Shown: piece after piece, positions 21,924 through 28,292 of the stretch
How positions within the stretch are numbered: position 1 is the first letter of the stretch
Layout: every line of letters begins with the position of its first letter
Assembly (NCBI GenBank): GCA_913051905.1
Contig: CAJXBY010000012.1
Location: 1 to 28,292, forward strand
Source of the DNA: an uncultured Gammaproteobacteria bacterium
Lineage (GTDB): Bacteria; Pseudomonadota; Gammaproteobacteria; Arenicellales; UBA868
DNA length: 28,292 nucleotides
Direction: 5' to 3'
Notes under the pieces: model-generated
What the model saw: the letters and a program-made list of their open reading frames with translations, nothing else
Told to the model about the DNA's origin: nothing
The model's database searches: none
Program-made: the position numbers and the translations under genes

Positions 21924-24251
21924 ATGACAACAATCGAAAATGTCGGCGTGATCGGCGCCGGTGTCATGGGTGCCGGTATCGCCGCCCAGGTCAGCAACGC
22001 CGGTCTGCCTGTCGTGCTGCTGGATATCGTTCCGGAGGGCGCATCAAACCGCAACGCGATTGCAGAGGGCGCTGTCCAAAAAATGCTCAAAGTCAATCCG
22101 GCACCCTTCATGCACAGACGGAACGCCAGACGGATCACGACCGGCAATATCGAAGATCACCTCAATCGACTGGCCGACTGTGATCTCATCATAGAGGCTG
22201 TTGTCGAAGACCTTGCCGTCAAGCAGGACCTTTACCGGCGGATCGATGAGCACCGCAAACAGAACGCCATCGTAACTTCCAACACGTCGACCATTCCGCT
22301 GTCGAGTCTGGTTGACGGTTTGGCCGATACGTTTGTCCAGGATTTTGCGATCACCCATTTCTTTAATCCACCACGGTACATGCGGCTTTTGGAGGTCGTC
22401 GCCGGCCAAAAAACCCGCCCCGTTGTGATTGCAGCCCTGCGGGAATTTGGCGACCGGGCACTGGGCAAGAGCGTTGTCGAGTGCAACGACACGCCCGGAT
22501 TCATCGCAAACCGCATCGGTATTCTATGGATGGAAAGCGCCGTGCGGTTCGCCTTTGAAGATGAACTTTCCGTCGAAGAAGCTGATGCGATCATCGGCAA
22601 GCCCATGGGTATACCGAAAACTGGAGTATTTGGACTGATGGACCTGGTCGGGATCGACCTGCAGCCCCATGTCTCGGCTTCCATGCTCTCGGAATTGCCC
22701 GAGAAAGACATGTACCGGGACATTCACCGCGAGTCCGACTTTATCAACCGGATGATCCGGGAAGGCTACACCGGACGTAAGGGCAAGGGTGGGTTCTATC
22801 GCCTGAATACCGACTCCGGCAAGCGGATCAAGGAATCGGTTGACCTCAAGACCGGAGAATACAGCCCTTCGAAGAAAGCAACGCTCGACAGTATTGACAC
22901 GGGCCGCAAAGGACTGCGCGCGCTGGTCGAACATCCTGACAAGGGTGGGCGCTACGCCTGGCGGGTGCTCTCCCACACGTTGAGTTACGCGGCTTCTCTG
23001 GTGCCGGAGATTGCCGACGACGTACAGGCTGTCGACGAGGCCATGAAGAACGGTTATGCCTGGAAATGGGGACCCTTCGAGCTGATCGATAAGCTGGGGC
23101 CAACCTGGTTTGCGGGCCGGCTAGCCGATGACGGCATGGCGATTCCCGAATTTCTTAAATCTGTCGGCGACGGCAACTTTTACCGTACTGTGGAAGGCCA
23201 GCTGCAGTTTTTTGGCACCGACGCCGCCTATCACGATGTCAACCGGCCCGCCGGTGTGCTGCTCCTGTCCGACATCAAACGTCAGACGGACCGGGTGTCT
23301 GGTAACGGTTCAGCCAGCCTATGGGACATCGGTGACGGCGTTTTGTGTCTTGAATTTCATACCAAGATGAACAGTATCGATGCCGGCATCATGTCAATGC
23401 TCGATACGGCAATCAAGACCGTGCCGTCTGCCGGGTACAAGGCGCTGGTGATCCATAACGAAGGGGGTAACTTTTCTGTCGGCGCGAACATCGGTCTGGC
23501 TCTGTTCGCGGCCAATATCGCCGGCTGGCCGGAGATCAGTAAGTCGGTAAAACAGGGCCAAGACATCTACAAAGCACTCAAATACTCACCCTTCCCGGTG
23601 ATTGGTGCCCCATCGGGCATGGCTCTCGCAGGCGGTATGGAAGTGCTGCTCCACTGTGATGCGCTACAAGCACACGCCGAGACCTACATGGGACTGGTTG
23701 AAGTCGGCGTCGGCCTGGTGCCCGCCTGGGGCGGCTGCAAGGAAATGCTGGCCCGCTGGCAGCAGAATTCCCGCGCTCCGCAGGGTCCAATGCCTGCGGT
23801 CACCAAAGTATTCGAGACGGTCGGTACGGCTGCGGTCGCACGATCCGCAGAGGAGGCCCGCGATATGCTTTATCTGCGCCAGCATGACGGCATCACCATG
23901 AACCGGGACCGACTGCTTGCCGAAGCCAAGACCCGAGCACTTCAGATGGCACAGGATTATGCACCCCCCGAACCACCCGACTATCGCTTACCCGGCCCAA
24001 CAGCAGAAACAGCACTGTCCATGGTTCTCAATGACTATTATCGGTCAGGTAAAGCAACGGATCACGATCTGATCGTCGGCAAGTCGCTGGCCCGGGTCCT
24101 CTCCGGGGGCAGTACCGACATCACGGAACTGCTGACCGAGGATCATATTCTGTCTCTGGAACGACGAACCATTCTTGAACTTCTAAAGACCCCTGCAACC
24201 CTGGCTCGAATCGAGCACATGCTCGAGACGGGCAAGCCTCTACGCAACTAG
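21924..24251 (+). CDS. 3-hydroxyacyl-CoA dehydrogenase / enoyl-CoA hydratase fusion
   Basis: This 775-residue bifunctional beta-oxidation enzyme has the dehydrogenase part first and the crotonase part last, the FadN-like order and the reverse of E. coli FadB. The NAD-binding motif is GVIGAGVMGAGIA (8-20), the dehydrogenase catalytic pair is H145 (THFFNP) and E157 (LLEVV), and DTPGFIANR is at 189-197. The crotonase part from about 470 has the oxyanion segment NFSVGANI (516-523) and both catalytic glutamates, E573 (GGMEV) and E593 (LVEVGVG), so both activities look intact. The start is ATG 21924, two bases after the thiolase stop; the open frame reaching 21873 lies inside the thiolase gene and is not used. 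It performs hydration and NAD-dependent oxidation of enoyl-CoA. Confidence 0.92.
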   Translation: MTTIENVGVIGAGVMGAGIAAQVSNAGLPVVLLDIVPEGASNRNAIAEGAVQKMLKVNPAPFMHRRNARRITTGNIEDHLNRLADCDLIIEAVVEDLAVKQDLYRRIDEHRKQNAIVTSNTSTIPLSSLVDGLADTFVQDFAITHFFNPPRYMRLLEVVAGQKTRPVVIAALREFGDRALGKSVVECNDTPGFIANRIGILWMESAVRFAFEDELSVEEADAIIGKPMGIPKTGVFGLMDLVGIDLQPHVSASMLSELPEKDMYRDIHRESDFINRMIREGYTGRKGKGGFYRLNTDSGKRIKESVDLKTGEYSPSKKATLDSIDTGRKGLRALVEHPDKGGRYAWRVLSHTLSYAASLVPEIADDVQAVDEAMKNGYAWKWGPFELIDKLGPTWFAGRLADDGMAIPEFLKSVGDGNFYRTVEGQLQFFGTDAAYHDVNRPAGVLLLSDIKRQTDRVSGNGSASLWDIGDGVLCLEFHTKMNSIDAGIMSMLDTAIKTVPSAGYKALVIHNEGGNFSVGANIGLALFAANIAGWPEISKSVKQGQDIYKALKYSPFPVIGAPSGMALAGGMEVLLHCDALQAHAETYMGLVEVGVGLVPAWGGCKEMLARWQQNSRAPQGPMPAVTKVFETVGTAAVARSAEEARDMLYLRQHDGITMNRDRLLAEAKTRALQMAQDYAPPEPPDYRLPGPTAETALSMVLNDYYRSGKATDHDLIVGKSLARVLSGGSTDITELLTEDHILSLERRTILELLKTPATLARIEHMLETGKPLRN

Positions 24252-24268
24252 CAATCGGAGTTGGGACC

Positions 24269-26053
24269 ATGGCCAGCTACACCGCACCACTGCGCGACAT
24301 GCGCTTCGTCTACACCGAGCTCTTCGACGCCGACGAGATCAGTTCACTGCCGGGCTGTGAGGAGGCGACTCCGGAGCTGATCGATGCTGTACTGGAAGAA
24401 GCCGCGAAACTCTGCCAGAACGAACTATTTCCACTCAACAGTGTTGGAGACGTGGAAGGATGCTCCTGGACGGACGGCCATGTCACGACCCCGACCGGCT
24501 TCAAGGAGGCTTACGGAAAATACATTGAGGGCGGCTGGAACGGGCTCGCCTGTGCTCCGGAACACGGCGGCCAGGGAATGCCCGGAACCCTCAACGTGCT
24601 GGTAGAGGAAATGATGTGCTCCTCGAACATCGCATTCGGCACCTACGCCGGACTGACCCGGGGTGCGTACCGCGCCCTGAACGCTTTTGCCAGCGTCGAA
24701 CTCAAGGACCTCTACCTGCCCCGTCTGGCAAGCGGCGAATGGTCCGGTACGATGTGCCTGACGGAACCGCAGTGCGGCACCGACCTGGGTCTGATCCGTA
24801 CCCGTGCAGAGCACGAAGACGACGGCAACTACGCCTTACGGGGCACCAAGATCTTTATCAGTGCCGGCGAACATGATCTGACCAGCAACATCATTCACTT
24901 GGTACTGGGCAGACTGCCCGATGCCCCCGCCGGCATCAAGGGAATCAGCCTGTTCGTGGTACCGAAATTCCTTCCTGACGCCAATGGAGAACCGGGTGAA
25001 CGCAATTCCGTGAGCTGTGCATCGATCGAGAACAAGATGGGTATCAAGGCCTCGGCCACCTGCGTCATGAACTTTGACGGCGCAAAGGGCTGGCTGGTCG
25101 GTGAGCCACACAAAGGCATGCAGGCGATGTTCACGATGATGAACGATGCGCGACTTGGCGTGGGGATGCAAGGGCTGGGTCTCGCCGAAAGCGCCCAACA
25201 GGCAGCCGTGGAATATGCCCGGGAGCGACTGCAGGGCCGGTCGGTCACTGGTGCGAAGTACGAACACAAGTCCGCTGACCCGATCATCGTCCACCCTGAC
25301 ATCAGGCGAATGCTGTTGACCATGCGAGCCTTCACCGAAGGTGCCCGGGCGATGGCGGTCTGGATCGCCCGGCACATTGACCTGCGAGACAGGGCCGCAG
25401 ATCACGAAACCCGTCAGTCCGCCGATGACCTGGTACAACTGCTGACGCCGATCGTCAAAGCCTATTTCTCAGACTGTGGCTTCGAAATGACCAACCTGTG
25501 TATACAGGTCTATGGGGGTCACGGCTACATCCGTGAAAACGGCGTCGAGCAGTATGCCCGGGATTCGCGTATCGCTCAGATCTATGAAGGCACCAATGGT
25601 ATTCAGGCGCTGGATCTGGTCGGGCGAAAACTACCCACCCACATGGGCCGATATTTGCGGCGGTTTTTCCATCCCGTGCAGGCCTGGATCGACGACAATA
25701 CGGCCAGTCCCGATATGCAACCGTTTGTACTGCCGCTCGCCAAGGCATTCGGCCGACTCCAACTGGCTACAGGTCACATTGCCCAGGCTGGAATGAAAAA
25801 CCCGGATGAGGCGGGTGCTGCGGCCACGGAATATCTGAAACTGTTCGCTCTGGTGGCCTTCGGCTACCTGTGGGCCCGAATGGCCAGGATCGGGTTGGAC
25901 AGGCAGTCGGGCGAGGAGGCGGAATTCTATGCCGCGAAAGTGGCCACAGCGCGGTTCTTCATGGAGAGAATCCTGCCACAGAGCGGTGCTCTGTTCGCAT
26001 CAATCATGGCGGGTTCGGAGACCATGATGGAATTCCCGGAGGAATCCTTTTAG
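24269..26053 (+). CDS. acyl-CoA dehydrogenase (long form with C-terminal extension)
   Basis: This 594-residue FAD enzyme catalyses the first step of beta-oxidation. The N-terminal YTAPLRDMRFVYTELFD segment (4-20) and the total length are typical of the group that includes DmdC-like and other long acyl-CoA dehydrogenases, about 200 residues longer than the classic enzymes. TEPQCGTDLG (165-174) is the flavin/substrate motif, YGGHGYIRENGVEQYARDSR (415-434) is conserved, and the catalytic base is E440 in YEGTNGIQ. An extra helical domain follows after about 460. It lies 17 bases after the dehydrogenase/hydratase gene and ends the fatty acid cluster. Electrons should go to an electron-transfer flavoprotein, not encoded here. 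Methylthiopropionyl-CoA as substrate is possible, but long- or medium-chain acyl-CoA fits the operon better. Confidence 0.92.
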   Translation: MASYTAPLRDMRFVYTELFDADEISSLPGCEEATPELIDAVLEEAAKLCQNELFPLNSVGDVEGCSWTDGHVTTPTGFKEAYGKYIEGGWNGLACAPEHGGQGMPGTLNVLVEEMMCSSNIAFGTYAGLTRGAYRALNAFASVELKDLYLPRLASGEWSGTMCLTEPQCGTDLGLIRTRAEHEDDGNYALRGTKIFISAGEHDLTSNIIHLVLGRLPDAPAGIKGISLFVVPKFLPDANGEPGERNSVSCASIENKMGIKASATCVMNFDGAKGWLVGEPHKGMQAMFTMMNDARLGVGMQGLGLAESAQQAAVEYARERLQGRSVTGAKYEHKSADPIIVHPDIRRMLLTMRAFTEGARAMAVWIARHIDLRDRAADHETRQSADDLVQLLTPIVKAYFSDCGFEMTNLCIQVYGGHGYIRENGVEQYARDSRIAQIYEGTNGIQALDLVGRKLPTHMGRYLRRFFHPVQAWIDDNTASPDMQPFVLPLAKAFGRLQLATGHIAQAGMKNPDEAGAAATEYLKLFALVAFGYLWARMARIGLDRQSGEEAEFYAAKVATARFFMERILPQSGALFASIMAGSETMMEFPEESF

Positions 26054-26176
26054 ACCCCGCTCCCGGTGGCCCTGGCGCGGGTCGTCGGGTCTGACTTTTT
26101 CACCCATCGGCTGGGCGAATTCAGAGCCCCTGAAGTTTGCCGTAGCGAACAGCATGACGAACGCCAGGGCCGAGCT

Positions 26177-27544
26177 TTGAATCACTCATCGGACCGCGGC
26201 CACTCTTCAAAACGTGATCTGACACATGGCAGCATCAGATCACACGTACTGCGCCTGACTGCCCCGATGGTCGTCGGTCTCGCCGCGATCTTTGCCGTCG
26301 ATCTCGCTGATGCCTTCTGGGTCGCCCGATTGGGCACACTCGAACTCGCTGCGCTCGGCTTCTGCTTTCCGGCAATCCACATCATCTTCAGCATCAGTCT
26401 GGGATTGTCAACTGCTGCGACGGCCATCATGGCCCAGCGGATCGGTGCCGGTGACGTAAAAAATGCAAGACGCTTCGCTCGTGATGCCTTGGTAATTTCT
26501 GTGTGCATCATGGCATTGGTTTCGACGATCGGCATCCTGACGCTGGAGCCGGTATTCCACAGTATCGGTGCCCGCGCTGAGACACTCGAGCAAGTCAGGC
26601 TGTTCATGACCGTGTTTTATCCCAGTGCCCTGGCATTGGTTATACCGATGGTTTCCAACGGCATGCTGCGCGGTGCAGGTGATAGTTTCTGGCCGGCAAT
26701 GATAATGGTCATCGTGGCGGTCATGAACGCCGCGCTGGATCCACTGCTGATATTCGGGGCGGGTCCGGTTCCGGCCCTGGGCCTACAGGGCGCTGCCTGG
26801 GCGACACTGATCTCGCGCATCATTTCAATCTTCGTCGCGGTCGGTATCCTGCACTACCGTGAGCGCCTGATATCCTGGTCACCGCCAACCTGGTCCAGCG
26901 TAGTGGACTCTGGCCGCCATATCGTACGGATCGGTCTACCCAGTGCAACGACCAACGCAATCACACCTCTGGCTATCGGTCTGGTCACCGCTGTGGTTGC
27001 CGGATTCGGCAATTCTGCAGTTGCGGGCCTCACCACAGCCCTGCGGATCGAGGTCTGTGCCCTTCTGGGAGTATTCGCCCTCGCGGTCGGCTGCTTTCCG
27101 GTACTGGCACAGAACTACGGAGCCGGCAATTTTGACCGCCTGGGACAGGCCCGCCGCTTTGCACTGCTGACTGGCTGCCTCATAGCCATCGCGGTTGCAA
27201 TTCCGGTCTCCATGGCGGCCCGGCCAATTACCGGTCTTTTTATCACGGATGGTATCGTCCATGACACGGCCGCCGGGTTCCTCGCCATCGTACCTTGGTC
27301 GTGGCCCGGGTTCGCCCTGGTATTCGTCATGGCCAGCATACACACTGCCACAGGACGACCTTTACTGGGTGCCAGTCTGACGGTGGCCCGAATGTTCGCT
27401 TTCCTGATTCCACTGACCTGGCTGCTGTCACAGGCCTTTGGGCTACCGGGCGTGTTCGGTGCGTTTGTCGCTGCCAACCTGTTATCCGCCCTGGTGGGCC
27501 TCGCATCCCTGAAACTGGCAACATCGCACCGCACTGTGGACTAA
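26177..27544 (+). CDS. MATE family efflux transporter
   Basis: This is a twelve-helix inner-membrane transporter of the multidrug and toxin extrusion family, 455 residues from the chosen start. DLTHGSIRSHVLRLTAPM (14-31) is the characteristic N-terminal amphipathic entry to helix 1. SNGMLRGAGDS (161-171) and NAALDPLLIFG (184-194) are family motifs of the first repeat. The second repeat starts at about 248 (HIVRIGLPS). The start is uncertain: the frame is open back to a GTG at 26066, but those 37 extra residues do not look like the family. TTG at 26177 has AGGG upstream and gives the usual length. It lies downstream of the acyl-CoA dehydrogenase on the same strand, without a clear promoter. 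Export of cationic or other small molecules by Na+ or H+ antiport is the family role; the substrate is unknown. Confidence 0.87.
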   Translation: MNHSSDRGHSSKRDLTHGSIRSHVLRLTAPMVVGLAAIFAVDLADAFWVARLGTLELAALGFCFPAIHIIFSISLGLSTAATAIMAQRIGAGDVKNARRFARDALVISVCIMALVSTIGILTLEPVFHSIGARAETLEQVRLFMTVFYPSALALVIPMVSNGMLRGAGDSFWPAMIMVIVAVMNAALDPLLIFGAGPVPALGLQGAAWATLISRIISIFVAVGILHYRERLISWSPPTWSSVVDSGRHIVRIGLPSATTNAITPLAIGLVTAVVAGFGNSAVAGLTTALRIEVCALLGVFALAVGCFPVLAQNYGAGNFDRLGQARRFALLTGCLIAIAVAIPVSMAARPITGLFITDGIVHDTAAGFLAIVPWSWPGFALVFVMASIHTATGRPLLGASLTVARMFAFLIPLTWLLSQAFGLPGVFGAFVAANLLSALVGLASLKLATSHRTVD

Positions 27545-27547
27545 ATC

Positions 27548-27576
27548 CTGCCACCATCCAGCCAAACGAATATACT
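27548..27576 (+). promoter_or_regulatory. candidate promoter of the transglutaminase-like gene
   Basis: CTGCCA (27548-27553) and TATACT (27571-27576) are 17 bases apart, 35 bases before the ATG at 27612. The -10 is followed by GC, giving TATACTGC as in two other promoter candidates in the window. Confidence 0.45.
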
Positions 27577-27611
27577 GCCGGGTATCGGACCTCTCCGCGT
27601 CCTTATAAGCC

Positions 27612-28289
27612 ATGCCTGAAGACTTGAACCCCTATCTGCAGCCGGGAGCAACTGTCCAGAGTACTGACAACTCTGTGGTCGCCTTCACGCATCGGGCGAT
27701 CGGAACAGAAACCAACACCATCGAACAGATTCGGCGTCTGTACTTTGCTGTTCGTGACAGTATTCGCTACGACCCCTACCAGATCGACCTGTCGGTCGAG
27801 GGCCTGTCTGCCCGGCGAACCCTCGATGAGGGACATGGCTGGTGCGTTTCCAAGGCCATCCTACTGGCAGCCGGGTGCCGAGTCATCGGCGTACCGGCGA
27901 GTCTCGGTTATGCCGATGTCAAAAATCACCTGTCGACTGAGAAGTTACGCCAGCGGATGAAGAGCGACATCTTCTACTGGCACGGCTATACCCTGATCCA
28001 CATCAACGGCTGCTGGCTAAAAGCCACCCCTGCCTTCAATCTAGAATTATGCGAGAAATTCAACATCAAGCCGCTGGATTTCAACGGTCGGGAGGATTCG
28101 ATCTATCACCCGTTTGATCTGGAAGGCAATCGGCACATGGAATACATCAACGAACGGGGCCACTACGCAGAGCCGCCGATAGAGGAAATTCGCTCGACTT
28201 TCGAGTCTGAATATTCCGATCTCGTCACCGGGGAAAGGGCGATCAAAGCAGATTTTGATGCCGATGCCGAACAGGAAAACCGGGCCTAG
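27612..28289 (+). CDS. transglutaminase-like domain protein
   Basis: This 225-residue protein has a transglutaminase/papain-like core. IRRLYFAVRDSIRYDPY (40-56) resembles the helix before the catalytic site. The probable catalytic Cys is C78 in GHGWCVSKAILLAAGCRVIG (75-94). The probable His is H124 in WHGYTLIHING. The position where the family usually has an Asp reads KATPAF (137-142), so the third member of the triad is missing or supplied by another residue. There is no signal peptide or membrane segment, so a cytoplasmic peptidase or amide-exchange role is more likely than crosslinking. C-terminal residues 190-225 are acidic. A promoter candidate sits just upstream and the gene is complete, ending three bases before the window edge. 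The function is not otherwise recognisable. Confidence 0.8.
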   Translation: MPEDLNPYLQPGATVQSTDNSVVAFTHRAIGTETNTIEQIRRLYFAVRDSIRYDPYQIDLSVEGLSARRTLDEGHGWCVSKAILLAAGCRVIGVPASLGYADVKNHLSTEKLRQRMKSDIFYWHGYTLIHINGCWLKATPAFNLELCEKFNIKPLDFNGREDSIYHPFDLEGNRHMEYINERGHYAEPPIEEIRSTFESEYSDLVTGERAIKADFDADAEQENRA

Positions 28290-28292
28290 ACC

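Noticed and set aside
21061..21933. 290-residue minus-strand open frame opposite the thiolase gene
   Set aside because: Long antisense frames are common in GC-rich genes; it has no recognisable domain, while the thiolase on the other strand is complete.

Overview
The window is a gene-dense stretch of a bacterial chromosome with no intergenic gap above 300 bases. No rRNA, tRNA, CRISPR array or insertion sequence was recognised. Gene content suggests a heterotrophic proteobacterium, most likely a gammaproteobacterium. The support is an OxyR whose two redox cysteines fall at the E. coli positions, a FadD-type acyl-CoA ligase, and a MerR-controlled beta-oxidation cluster. The lineage is an inference; no marker gene is present to fix it. 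Most of the window is GC-rich (one sampled 60-base line of the beta-oxidation cluster is about 63% GC), but the large membrane-protein gene at 7633-10140 is visibly AT-richer (sampled lines 42-48%).

Left part (1-11921), mostly minus strand: a truncated MFS transporter, an N-acyl-D-amino-acid deacylase-like amidohydrolase, a three-histidine-box fatty acid desaturase, a plus-strand MetX-like alpha/beta hydrolase, a zinc alcohol dehydrogenase, a CocE/NonD-type serine hydrolase, a YfhO-like polytopic membrane protein and a flavin-reductase-like flavoprotein. Divergent from the last is a haloacetate-dehalogenase-type alpha/beta hydrolase. These look like accessory catabolic genes rather than one pathway.

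Middle (11923-14779, minus): a tightly coupled three-gene operon, transcribed as PuuD-like glutamine amidotransferase, Rieske oxygenase alpha subunit, then NAD-dependent epimerase/dehydrogenase. Both junctions are 4-base start/stop overlaps. Pairing a class I amidotransferase with a Rieske oxygenase recalls the aniline-type gamma-glutamyl strategy, but no ligase or reductase is present here.

Redox module (14944-18439): rubrerythrin, a two-cluster Fe-S protein with CCG domains, and a DUF3501 protein form a minus-strand operon. A divergent OxyR gene sits across a 141-base control region that holds an inverted repeat and a hairpin. This is the best candidate in the window for a poorly described system: an OxyR-linked peroxide-defence or redox module of unknown electron route.

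Fatty acid module (18587-26053, plus): fadD, a merR-type regulator overlapping it by one base, thiolase, a hydroxyacyl-CoA dehydrogenase/enoyl-CoA hydratase fusion, and an acyl-CoA dehydrogenase. Together they encode activation and all four steps of the beta-oxidation cycle. A promoter with two direct repeats exactly two helical turns apart precedes fadD. The window ends with a MATE efflux transporter and a transglutaminase-fold protein.
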